Shown here piece after piece: positions 35,781 to 43,780 of a stretch of 64,000 nt of DNA. The position numbers were made by a program, and so were the translations under genes. A model generated the notes under the pieces. The model did no database searches, was not told the DNA's origin, and saw only the letters and a program-made list of their open reading frames with translations. Every line of letters begins with the position of its first letter. Position 1 is the first letter of the stretch. Source of the stretch: an uncultured Clostridia bacterium (GTDB lineage: Bacteria > Bacillota > Clostridia > Christensenellales > Borkfalkiaceae); assembly GCA_947627575.1 (NCBI GenBank), contig CANQWN010000005.1, positions 1 to 64,000 of the forward strand, read 5' to 3'.

Positions 35781-37007
35781 TTATGCAATATATTCCAATT
35801 CGATTTTTATTTTTATGCCGTTGTAATCGCCCTGCTCAATTTCAAGGAAAGTTTCTTCATTAAATCCGATATATAAAACCCGCAAGAAGTCAGAGAAAGA
35901 GTAAATCTTTTCTACTGAATTTTCAAGGTTGTCTTTTATGCTATCTGTTTTTACAATTAAACAGTCGTGCTGATAATCTCTATCGACAATTTGCGTATTG
36001 CCGTTAGGGTGTGCGTGATTAAAATGCTGATTTGGCGTTAATGCAATTAAATTTTCCAAATAAAATGAAATCTCCGGGAATTCACTTGCAGAAAAGATAT
36101 GGTGAATATGTGTAGCTTTTTCTGTGTCCCCGCCCATTTCACTTAATCCGCCACGGTAAATATCGTTATACTTTCTTAATCTGCGTTTTGCCTTTTGAGA
36201 TTGATAAGAGAAGTAGGCTTCGTTTATTACGATATGTTGGGATGCAAGGAAATCTTTTCGGGCAATATCTTTCGGCTTGTCGGCATAAATATCTCTGAAA
36301 TTATCCCTGTTATACATAAGCATATCATAAGTGATTGCATATTTTGAGATGTGTCCGCGTTCAGTGCCGCGTTTTCTTAAAGCAAAAGCCAAAACATTTA
36401 TAATTTTTGTAAAGATACGTCCACATTCGGTTTTTCCGCTACTGCCGCGGCTACCAATTTCCGTATAAGTAACAGTATAATTGTAAAAAGTATCTTTCAA
36501 CTTGTTATAGCCGTCTTTATTCTGCGCTCGGAAGAACTCATCAAACGAACTTGTCAAATCTGAGTCGGCAATTACTTTCTTTATGTATAAGGTCAGAAAT
36601 TGCAGAGCATTTCGTTCCCTTACAGCAATAAATTCCAAAATTTCACGGTTAATCAGTTTATATACATTGTTACGCCCTGCCTTATCTTCATTAAGTAAAC
36701 CCGCATAGGCAAATAATTTAATCGGTTGCCCGAAAAATTTATCATATTCATTAGAAGCGGAAGAGCTGTCAACTTCAACTTTACTGAATATGTCGTGAAC
36801 GTTTTGAATAGCATAATCGGAAAACCAAATATCCTTGGATGTAAATTCGACGTCGTCGCCGCACTCATCTAAATAATTGATAATACAGTCGGCAACTATA
36901 CAAATAACATCAGGCGTACATTTTTGGTCTATCCAACGAGCATTGTTATGTATTCGGATGTCGTAATTTTTGTTATTTAAAAATTCGATTATTTCGTTAT
37001 CTGTCAT
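35781..37007 (-). CDS. HNH-family restriction endonuclease (probable)
   Basis: 408 residues. Near the C-terminus is a clear HNH/beta-beta-alpha site: THIHHIFSASEFPEISFYLENLIALTPNQHFNHAHP, with His pairs, the Asn in LENLIALT and a final His. The N-terminal two thirds has no motif I recognise and may recognise DNA. It overlaps the N6A methyltransferase by 11 bp and lies in a two-methyltransferase operon, so a type II restriction enzyme is the best reading. Confidence 0.75.
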   Translation of the reverse strand: MTDNEIIEFLNNKNYDIRIHNNARWIDQKCTPDVICIVADCIINYLDECGDDVEFTSKDIWFSDYAIQNVHDIFSKVEVDSSSASNEYDKFFGQPIKLFAYAGLLNEDKAGRNNVYKLINREILEFIAVRERNALQFLTLYIKKVIADSDLTSSFDEFFRAQNKDGYNKLKDTFYNYTVTYTEIGSRGSSGKTECGRIFTKIINVLAFALRKRGTERGHISKYAITYDMLMYNRDNFRDIYADKPKDIARKDFLASQHIVINEAYFSYQSQKAKRRLRKYNDIYRGGLSEMGGDTEKATHIHHIFSASEFPEISFYLENLIALTPNQHFNHAHPNGNTQIVDRDYQHDCLIVKTDSIKDNLENSVEKIYSFSDFLRVLYIGFNEETFLEIEQGDYNGIKIKIELEYIA

Positions 37008-38331
37008 ACGTTTTTCTCCTTAATCCAAAAAAGAACACTGAATTATTATCAATATTTAATGAGCGTGTTCCATAATTTCTTGCTATACGATAATATAAAG
37101 TAAATTCATAAGTTGAAAATAACGCTAAATCTTTTTCAGTTATTATATAGCTATTATCTTTTAAAGTAAGTAAAGCAACCGAGCCGTTTGCTATTGTATT
37201 CGGAGGTAAAAAACAAGCTCTCGGAGCGTAAGACAAATTAGGGACAAGCACAACATTTTTATTGTTCAGATATTTTGCCACCAATAAATTGTCAATGTCG
37301 TTTATATAACTATCGTAACCGACTATATTTTTTATATGATTTGAGCCGATATTCCTTGATTTCAGTACCCGATATTTACCGCTTTCAAAAAGCATAGGAT
37401 TGACTATTTGTCTATCTCTGAACGCTTCAAACACGCCTAATTGTAAGGTGTCCGCAAACTCATCGAAAAATTTATTCCTGTATAAAAGCCAAGTGGGATA
37501 TTTGTTATCCGTAAAATAAGATTGTTCTTGAACTATATCAATTTTTTGAGATACTGAAACTATGTGCGTATTTGTCGGCGGTGTTGTAGAAGTGTATAGA
37601 AGATTTACGGTTTCTATCTTTACACCCTTAAACCCGTTTTCCCCAAAATCAAGGATAGAAGAAATATGCGTTGAATTTATTATCTGCCGAATTTCCTCAT
37701 ATTCGGGAGCATTTAAAACGCTTTTGGGAACTATTAAAGAAACCCATTCACCGTCTTTAATTGCTTTTTCCAAAAACCATACAAACAGGTTAGAACTTTT
37801 CGTAATTTTACTGTTTTTGCGGTATTTTTTGTTTAAAGCATAGTCTTTGACTTTTGCATAAGGTGGATTCCCTATAACGAGGTCAAATTTTTTGCCCGAT
37901 ACAGGGAATTGCAGGTAATCATCTTTCAGATAAATTATATGGACGTTCGGATATTTTTCCCGATAATACGTTTCGAATATCAATTCCGCAATTTGTAATT
38001 CTGCTTCATCTATATCCACCAGATACATTTCAAGTATTTTTTTATTTTTATACCGTTCGGCTATAAACGGGATAAAATTTCCCGCGCCTGCGGAAGGTTC
38101 CAAAATACTGATATGCTCCGAATTTTCAAAATTCGGAAGTTCGGACATTATATACTTACAAATGGCGGTATCGGTATAGTAAGCAGCGGTAGTATCGCGG
38201 TTTGGGTTTAAATATTCAGCCGCTTGATATACAAACTCGACAGGTAAATTTTTACCGTGCTTTTTTATATTTTCAGACAAATCACTCAAAGATTTTAAAT
38301 TGTATTTGTCCAGAAAGTCATAAAATGTCAT
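36997..38331 (-). CDS. N6-adenine DNA methyltransferase (type II)
   Basis: 444 residues, gamma-class. Motif X-like AAYYTDTAICKYIM, motif I ILEPSAGAGNFIPFI (~75-89), motif II MYLVDIDEAE, motif IV FDLVIGNPPYAKV (~147-159). The C-terminal half is a target-recognition domain. Its ATG overlaps the stop of the C5-methyltransferase gene by 4 bp. Confidence 0.92.
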   Translation of the reverse strand: MTFYDFLDKYNLKSLSDLSENIKKHGKNLPVEFVYQAAEYLNPNRDTTAAYYTDTAICKYIMSELPNFENSEHISILEPSAGAGNFIPFIAERYKNKKILEMYLVDIDEAELQIAELIFETYYREKYPNVHIIYLKDDYLQFPVSGKKFDLVIGNPPYAKVKDYALNKKYRKNSKITKSSNLFVWFLEKAIKDGEWVSLIVPKSVLNAPEYEEIRQIINSTHISSILDFGENGFKGVKIETVNLLYTSTTPPTNTHIVSVSQKIDIVQEQSYFTDNKYPTWLLYRNKFFDEFADTLQLGVFEAFRDRQIVNPMLFESGKYRVLKSRNIGSNHIKNIVGYDSYINDIDNLLVAKYLNNKNVVLVPNLSYAPRACFLPPNTIANGSVALLTLKDNSYIITEKDLALFSTYEFTLYYRIARNYGTRSLNIDNNSVFFFGLRRKTYDR

Positions 38332-39488
38332 TTCAATTCTTCTTTTCTTATGTTTTCCGCAATTTGCCTAAATATTTCTGTGGGAACAGCCTCGCCAATT
38401 GATTGACGGATATTTATATCATTTTGAGATATGTACTTTTTCTTTTCCGATAACGGCAAAGCATTTAATTCTTCCAGAGAGTGATTAGTCCACTTGAACG
38501 AAGCGGGTATTGACATCATACGCATAAGCTCTCGGATACTGAAAACCCTATCATCAACAGGGTGAACTGTATTTTGGCTTGCCAAAATATCATTTCTTGT
38601 ATGTACGCAAGGCGGGACTTTATCCCAATATTGCCGAGTATATTTATCTGCATTACCGTTTTTCGTGTAAACTTTTTCACCGTTTCTGTAAAAATGCGGC
38701 AATCTGCTTTCATCAGTATTATCGAAAGCACCTTGTCCTTCTTTTAAATTTTCTATCCAACGCCGCATTTCTGGATTGTAACTTCTGAAACTGTGAAATA
38801 TATCTGTGGGGCAAATTTCACCCATTTCTTTTAAACTCGGTAAATCTCCGATAATTTGGCGCAAAGTAGGCTCGTCTCTATATGCGGGATAAAGGGTTTG
38901 AGGTAAAGTATCTATATCTTTTCTTACACCAATAACCAAGGTTCTTGTACGGCTCGAATTTGCACCGTAATTTTTAAAATTCAATACTTGAAAATCAATA
39001 TTATAATTTTCGGATAAATTATCGTTTATTGCCGCTTTAATCTTTTTATTTGTGCCATCAATATCGGTGCAAATAGTATTTAAAAAAGACTTTACATTTT
39101 CCAAGACAAAATATCTGGGCAAAATTTTTTTAATTAAAGATAGCGAAGCAACAACTAACGAGTTCCGTTTGCTTTCATCTTTCTTTTTATGATTTGCAAC
39201 AGACATACCTTGACAAGGCGGCGTGGCAACTACTACGGTCAAGTCTTGTAAGTGTTCTTTGGCTTGCCAAAGTTCAAGTTGTTCCATTATGCTTTTTTGT
39301 GTTTTTTCCAGAAGAATATCGCCCAAAATATAGCCGCTATCATATTTGCATTTATGATTAGCCTTTTGGACTTCTAATCTTTTAGGCAATAATTCGTTTG
39401 TTGCAACACATTCGAAATTTTCCATTTTAAAGCCGTAACAACCAACACCGGCACTACTGAATAAAGATATGTAAGTCAATGTTTTCAT
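38328..39488 (-). CDS. DNA (cytosine-5) methyltransferase
   Basis: 386 residues. Motif I SLFSSAGVGCYGF (~8-20), motif IV VATPPCQGMS with the catalytic Cys (~88-97), motif VI FVLENVKS, motif VIII-like NSSRTRTLVIGV, and C-terminal motif IX-X. It is in the same operon as an N6A methyltransferase. That combination is known for systems with asymmetric sites, where each strand needs its own enzyme. 4-bp overlaps with both neighbours. Confidence 0.94.
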   Translation of the reverse strand: MKTLTYISLFSSAGVGCYGFKMENFECVATNELLPKRLEVQKANHKCKYDSGYILGDILLEKTQKSIMEQLELWQAKEHLQDLTVVVATPPCQGMSVANHKKKDESKRNSLVVASLSLIKKILPRYFVLENVKSFLNTICTDIDGTNKKIKAAINDNLSENYNIDFQVLNFKNYGANSSRTRTLVIGVRKDIDTLPQTLYPAYRDEPTLRQIIGDLPSLKEMGEICPTDIFHSFRSYNPEMRRWIENLKEGQGAFDNTDESRLPHFYRNGEKVYTKNGNADKYTRQYWDKVPPCVHTRNDILASQNTVHPVDDRVFSIRELMRMMSIPASFKWTNHSLEELNALPLSEKKKYISQNDINIRQSIGEAVPTEIFRQIAENIRKEELK

Positions 39489-39700
39489 ACGTTACTCTCC
39501 GCAGGAATTATATCCATAACATCAGCTATATTACATTCAAGAGCCGCACAAATTTTAATTATTACATCCATACTGACAGGCTGATTTTTGCCAAGTTTAG
39601 CTAATGTAGCCGTACCGATATCGGCTTTTAAGCGGAGATCGGTTTTTGTCATTTTTTTATCAATCAATAATTTCCAAAGTTTATTATAATTAACAGCCAT
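39485..39700 (-). CDS. XRE family regulator (controller) of the R-M operon
   Basis: 71 residues of the YozG/HTH_26 type: YNKLWKLLIDKKMTKTDLRLKADIGTATLAKLGKNQPVSMDVI. It is the first gene of the operon, overlapping the C5-methyltransferase start by 4 bp. Similar small regulators often head restriction-modification operons in Firmicutes and set the order of methylase and nuclease expression. Confidence 0.87.
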   Translation of the reverse strand: MAVNYNKLWKLLIDKKMTKTDLRLKADIGTATLAKLGKNQPVSMDVIIKICAALECNIADVMDIIPAESNV

Positions 39701-39730
39701 AAAAGAGGAACTCCGATTTCAATTAAAAAC

Positions 39731-39759
39731 ATTTTATCATATTCACAAAATTTAAGCAA
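39731..39759 (-). promoter_or_regulatory. Promoter of the R-M operon
   Basis: Minus strand TTGCTT (39754-39759), 17 bp, TAAAAT (39731-39736), about 30 bp before the XRE start. Confidence 0.75.
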
Positions 39760-39828
39760 GAATTTTATTCAACTTATGAAATAAAATATTTTAGTTTATG
39801 AAGTTATCTAATTTTAAAATGGCATTTA

Positions 39829-39991
39829 GGCGTGAGCTTGTCTTGACAAGCGCGCGGCTAACGCCGCGCGGACAAGCTCACGCCCAAAAGAAATCGGTTA
39901 AAAAAAATAATTTGAACGCCGTGCGGGAAGGGCGTTCGCCGCTAACCCGCTTGGCGAATCGCCCTTCCTCATGCGCGGCGGCTCGTTCAAA
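39829..39991. repeat. Two large imperfect palindromes with GCTAAC loops
   Basis: First: GGCGTGAGCTTGTC (39829-39842) pairs with 39871-39884, and inner CGCGCGGC-TAAC-GCCGCGCG closes it; 8 bases bulge on one side. Second: ATTTGAACG (39909-39917) pairs with 39983-39991, with inner GGAAGGGCG/CGCCCTTCC and loop GCTAACCCGCTT. Both have the apex GCTAAC, which recurs in the hairpin at 41563. No credible gene in this stretch. Confidence 0.8.
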
Positions 39992-40205
39992 TATTTAATT
40001 TTTTATCCCGTTTATAACCTTTTCTTTCGTTGACGGTGGCGGCTTTTCCGTTTTCGTCAGTACCTGCAAAAATTCCCCTTATACTGTCATAATTTTTAAC
40101 TTTCCGTGTTATAAAATGTTCCTACATTATGTAGCACGAAAAAAATTTTAAAAAATATGTAAACAGTTGTTTAATATTATCCATTCTGCGTTATATAATA
40201 CTTGC

Positions 40206-40470
40206 ACGCACCAAAAAAGTGCGGGTACAATTTAATATAAGAACTGCGTCAATAGGAAAATCTATTGTGCAGCTAAAACAGCATAACAGTGTATAGAATT
40301 AGTGCGAAGTAGCGCAAAGCGAAAAGCCGGCTCACCCCCAACCTAAAGAAAAGGTGCAAAGTTGCGTTTTAATAAGAGATAGGGCGTTATTACGCTCTCT
40401 TATTCAACGGGCGATGTACAAAGTTTTATGAGATTAAGTTCTCGTAAGATTTTGTACACCGCCCTTTTTT
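40206..40470 (+). ncRNA. Candidate structured RNA of about 265 nt
   Basis: A -10 hexamer TATAAT (40194-40199) lies just upstream, and the 3' end is a long imperfect hairpin, GGGCGATGTACAAA...TTTGTACACCGCCC plus TTTTTT (40409-40470). Inside are TAATAAGAGA...TCTCTTATT with inner GGGCG/CGCTC (40375-40405), TCTAT...ATAGA (~40259-40297) and GC-rich short stems around 40300-40345. No ORF crosses it. It is immediately upstream of the small ORF and HUH replication gene, so it could be a replication-control RNA, an origin region read as DNA structure, or an independent RNA. Confidence 0.5.
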
Positions 40471-40503
40471 CGTGCAAATTTTTCAGATTTGGAGGGAAAA
40501 AAT

Positions 40504-40647
40504 TTGCAGGAAAACAAGACAAAACGCATTGAGGTCAGAGCTATCGGGAAGCCGAATATCGGGGCTTTATCCGAGAGCGAACGAAAGGTATTCTATACCG
40601 CTCTTTTAAAGCGGATTACAAAGCTTGCCGCGAAAGGGGGTAAATGA
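40504..40647 (+). CDS. Small 47-residue protein upstream of rep
   Basis: Starts TTG 40504 after TTGGAGGGAAAAAA and ends TGA 40645-40647, overlapping the rep ATG by 4 bp. The product (LQENKTKRIEVRAIGKPNIG...) is basic, with a short helical LSESERKVFYTALLKRITKLA segment. It may be a replication accessory or copy-control protein. The overlap argues it is translated. Confidence 0.6.
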   Translation: MQENKTKRIEVRAIGKPNIGALSESERKVFYTALLKRITKLAAKGGK

Positions 40648-41534
40648 ATATGAATTTAATCGGAGCAAAGGTTTACTATGACGGCTCGCACTGGATAGCC
40701 ATACCGCATACGGAACGCCCGTATAAGCGGAAACGCAGGAAACGGAAAACAGACAAAGACGAAACGGTTGAACAGTTTGAAAGGGCGTTCAATAATACAC
40801 CAAAAGATAAAAAGACGAAGAAAAAAGAAAGATTGGTAAAAGAGTTTACGCCGCTATTCAAAGACCAACCCGAGGCGGTTGAATTTGTAGAAAAGCAATT
40901 TGAAAGACTAAACCGCAACCGCATAGAACGCTATAAGCGTATGAAACGCAAAGCCTATCTGCAACAGTGGAGTTATTTTTGTACTTTCACTTACGATAGC
41001 GCAAAACACACCGAAGAAACTTTCAGAAAAAGGCTTATGAATTGCCTATACCATTTAGCAAGCCGAAATGGCTGGAAATATATCGGGGCTTGGGAGCGCG
41101 GAGATAAAACTGAACGCTTACACTTCCACGCGCTTATATACATACCGCCCAACGGCATGGTTGGCAAGTTTGAGGAACACAACGACTTTAATTTCAAAAC
41201 GCACAACAGACAGATTACCAACCAAAACACGTTTTTTAACGAGAAGTTCGGACGGAGTGATTTCAACGCAATATCGCACCAATCCGAGGTTGAGGACAGC
41301 GTGTACTATATGCTCAAATATATAACCAAAAACGACGAGCGCATAGTTTATTCAAGAGGTCTTAAAAGCTACATTATAGCGGACATTCTGGACGAGGATA
41401 TTGTTTGGCCATACGGCAACGAAGAACACGAATATAAATTTGTGTTGGCAGACAATTTCACCTGTATAACCTACGGCGAGATTTTGGGAAAGGTCAGCCC
41501 CGAAATTATAGCGCAAATGCCCAAATGCAACTAA
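40644..41534 (+). CDS. HUH replication initiator (rolling-circle Rep-like)
   Basis: 296 residues. A basic N-terminal 90 residues precede YFCTFTYD (motif 1), the metal-binding HUH motif RLHFHALIYIP (~167-177), and YYMLKYITKN (~221-230), where tyrosines for strand nicking lie. This is the Gp2/Rep-type layout of rolling-circle replication proteins found on small plasmids, filamentous phages and integrated elements. With the serine recombinase downstream it makes a self-mobilising module. It resembles no RAYT closely. Confidence 0.83.
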   Translation: MNMNLIGAKVYYDGSHWIAIPHTERPYKRKRRKRKTDKDETVEQFERAFNNTPKDKKTKKKERLVKEFTPLFKDQPEAVEFVEKQFERLNRNRIERYKRMKRKAYLQQWSYFCTFTYDSAKHTEETFRKRLMNCLYHLASRNGWKYIGAWERGDKTERLHFHALIYIPPNGMVGKFEEHNDFNFKTHNRQITNQNTFFNEKFGRSDFNAISHQSEVEDSVYYMLKYITKNDERIVYSRGLKSYIIADILDEDIVWPYGNEEHEYKFVLADNFTCITYGEILGKVSPEIIAQMPKCN

Positions 41535-41562
41535 TCTTTTTGTCTTTCGTCCGGCGGAGCGT

Positions 41563-41667
41563 AAACGGAAACGCACGCCGTTGCAAGGGTAAATGCACGG
41601 CTAACGCCGCCCTTGCATCGGCGCAGAACGCACGAAATGTAAAAAGCGGAATAATGCGTTTCCGTTT
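41563..41667. repeat. Third large palindrome with GCTAAC loop
   Basis: AAACGGAAACGCA (41563-41575) pairs exactly with TGCGTTTCCGTTT (41655-41667). Inside, CGCCGTTGCAAGGG pairs with CCCTTGCATCGGCG (one mismatch), and the apex is CGGCTAACGCCG. It fills most of the 190-bp gap between rep and the recombinase. Confidence 0.82.
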
Positions 41668-41724
41668 GTCCGCACCTTGCCGAAAGGCAAAATAAAAAAT
41701 CTATTTCAAAAGGAGTAAAAAACA

Positions 41725-43248
41725 ATGAAAACAGCAGTGATATATGCCCGTTATTCGAGCGACAGCCAAAGCGAGCAGAGTATCGAGGGACAACTTCGCG
41801 TTTGCGAGGAATACGCACAACGCAATAATATCCTCATACTCAACACTTACATAGACAGAGCAATGACGGGAACTAACGACAACCGCCCGGATTTCCAGCG
41901 TATGATTAAAGACAGTAGCCGTAAAGAATGGAATTACGTTTTAGTCTACAAGTTAGACCGTTTCAGTCGTAACAAGTATGAAACGGCTATCCATAAGAAA
42001 ACTTTGCGCGACAACGGAGTTAAGCTACTCTCCGCAATGGAAAATATCCCCGACACTCCCGAAGGAATTATCCTTGAAAGTTTGCTCGAAGGTATGAACC
42101 AATACTATTCGGCAGAACTTGCGCAGAAAGTAAGCCGAGGTATGCGGGAAACGCGCAGAAAAGGTTTATATCAAGGCGGCGGGGTATTGTACGGCTATAA
42201 AATCGAGGGCAGAAAAATTGTCATAGACGAAAACGCCGCAGAGGTCGTAAGATATTTATATACCGAATACGCCAAAGGCGAATATGTGCGAAACATAATT
42301 GCAACCTTGACGGAGCGCGGGATTTACTATAAAGGCAAGCCGTTTGTAAGAAACAGCGTTTACAACATTCTGCGCAACGAAAAGTATTCGGGAGTATATA
42401 AGCACGGCGAAGAAGTAGTTGACAATATGTATCCTCGGATTATAGACGGCGAACTCTTTGAGCAGGTGCGCAAAAAGGTAAACGCCAACAAATACGGTAA
42501 ATCAAGCGTTAAAGCAGATTTTTTATTGAGAGGAAAGTTATACTGCGGATATTGCGGTCAGCCTATGCACGGCGAAAGCGGCACTACGCGAAATGGTACT
42601 CGTATTTATTACTATAAATGCAACGGACGGAAAAAGCGCATAAACGACTGCAAAAAGGAAATGGTGCGCAAGGAAGTCATAGAGGATATAGTTATCAACG
42701 CCACCGTGGAAAAGCTGTGCAGTCCCGAAAATATAGACCGCATAGTAAAAGAGCTTTTACAAATACAGGCGCAACGTATAAAGGAAAATTCCATTTTAAG
42801 CGTTCTTATAAAACAGCAGCGGCAGACCGAAACGGCGTTGAACAATCTTGTAAGCGCGGTAGAGCGCGGGATAATATCCAACTCCACCAACAAACGGCTG
42901 CACGAGCTTGAACGGCAACAGGAGCAGTTGGAACGGCAAATACTGATAGAGCGAAGTAAACAAGCCGTACAACTGAAAGAGAGCGACATACGGGAGTTTT
43001 ACGGACAGGCTTTGAAGTCAGAGCCGAAGATGCTTATATCGAGCTTTATAAGAAAAATAAAACTGTTCGACGATAAAATAGAAGTCTATTTTAATAGTCC
43101 GATAAGAACAAGTCCCGACGGGGAAACGTCAGATGACGACAACCCGTCGGGCTTTTTATTTTACTCCGAAACCATTGATATGGTAACGTTCAAATGGGCA
43201 AGAACGCAAGCATATACCATTAAGGCATTACTTGAACTATTTATATAG
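41725..43248 (+). CDS. Large serine recombinase
   Basis: 507 residues. Resolvase domain with catalytic Ser in YARYSSDSQSEQSIEGQ (~8-24) and YKLDRFSRNKYE (~75-86); recombinase domain with GYKIEG and the RNSVYNILRNEKYSG region; zinc ribbon LYCGYCGQPM...YYKC...DCKKEM (~272-310); then a long coiled coil (~335-420). Such enzymes integrate and excise elements using short att cores. It starts after AAAGGAGTAAAAAACA. It is the likely integrase of the element carrying the HUH Rep. Confidence 0.95.
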   Translation: MKTAVIYARYSSDSQSEQSIEGQLRVCEEYAQRNNILILNTYIDRAMTGTNDNRPDFQRMIKDSSRKEWNYVLVYKLDRFSRNKYETAIHKKTLRDNGVKLLSAMENIPDTPEGIILESLLEGMNQYYSAELAQKVSRGMRETRRKGLYQGGGVLYGYKIEGRKIVIDENAAEVVRYLYTEYAKGEYVRNIIATLTERGIYYKGKPFVRNSVYNILRNEKYSGVYKHGEEVVDNMYPRIIDGELFEQVRKKVNANKYGKSSVKADFLLRGKLYCGYCGQPMHGESGTTRNGTRIYYYKCNGRKKRINDCKKEMVRKEVIEDIVINATVEKLCSPENIDRIVKELLQIQAQRIKENSILSVLIKQQRQTETALNNLVSAVERGIISNSTNKRLHELERQQEQLERQILIERSKQAVQLKESDIREFYGQALKSEPKMLISSFIRKIKLFDDKIEVYFNSPIRTSPDGETSDDDNPSGFLFYSETIDMVTFKWARTQAYTIKALLELFI

Positions 43249-43268
43249 GCGGCTACTTATTCCACGTT

Positions 43269-43470
43269 CCGCTTGATTTGAGCCTCTATGGGGTGCGTTG
43301 GCAAGGCAAAGAGCCAAGCCACAACCGCCCCAAGGGGCTTTTGTTTTGCCGTTGGCAATAAACAGCCTAACACACCCCTTTCTCATATCAAGCGGCTTTC
43401 GCGGCATAAACCGCCGCCTTATAAAAGAAAATAACCTAACCCGATACTTCAAAAGTATTCGAATTAGGTT
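43269..43470. repeat. Nested palindromes after the recombinase gene
   Basis: CCGCTTGAT (43269-43277) pairs with ATCAAGCGG (43387-43395), enclosing GGGGTGCGTT/AACACACCCC and GCCCCAAGGGGC. A second hairpin, AACCTAA...GATACTTCAAAAGTATTC...TTAGGTT, follows at ~43434-43470. No gene lies in 43249-43780. The right end of the mobile element is probably here. Confidence 0.7.
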
Positions 43471-43484
43471 AAAAGTGGTGCACC

Positions 43485-43525
43485 AACAATCCTCCAACCC
43501 CCGAAACGGGGGTTGGAGGATTGTT
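43485..43525. repeat. Perfect 19-bp palindrome
   Basis: AACAATCCTCCAACCCCCG-AAA-CGGGGGTTGGAGGATTGTT, a perfect 19-bp stem with 3-nt loop. It has no T run, so it is not a standard terminator. Its right arm is part of the 72-bp direct repeat. Confidence 0.9.
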
Positions 43526-43697
43526 TATATGCCGTAAGGGTAGGAAGAAGGCGTATGATTCGCGCGAGCCGCTTTGCGGCGACGCTTTGGATAGTGCAAC
43601 TATCCAAAATTCCTCTGTAAGTAAACCGAAACGGGGGTTGGAGGATTGTTTATATGCCGTAAGGGTAGGAAGAAGGCGTATGATTCGCGCGAGCCGC
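43501..43697 (+). repeat. Two exact 72-bp direct repeats, 125-bp period
   Basis: 43501-43572 and 43626-43697 are identical. The 53-bp spacer contains CCGCTTTGCGG and TTTGGATAG-TGCA-CTATCCAAA hairpins. The second copy ends 17 bp before the promoter of the NACHT gene. It looks like a junction duplicated by insertion or excision. Confidence 0.88.
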
Positions 43698-43714
43698 ATT
43701 ATTTTATTGCTACA

Positions 43715-43743
43715 TTGACAATTTTTTACAAATATGCTAAACT
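43715..43743 (+). promoter_or_regulatory. Promoter of the NACHT-LRR gene
   Basis: TTGACA (43715-43720), 17 bp, TAAACT (43738-43743) with TGC extension; 37 bp later the start codon. Confidence 0.8.
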
Positions 43744-43780
43744 GTTTACAACGCATTAAATTTTACGGAAGATTATGTAA

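Noticed and set aside
40644-41534. RAYT/IS200-type transposase
   Set aside because: The protein has an HUH motif, but its long basic N-terminus, motif spacing and pairing with a serine recombinase fit a Rep/Gp2-type initiator better.
43501-43697. CRISPR array
   Set aside because: Only two 72-bp repeats with one 53-bp spacer full of hairpins; no cas genes in the window.
43521-43756. Small ORFs on both strands in the 72-bp repeats
   Set aside because: They are generated by the repeats and hairpins, overlap the NACHT promoter, and give near-identical peptides from both copies without ribosome sites.
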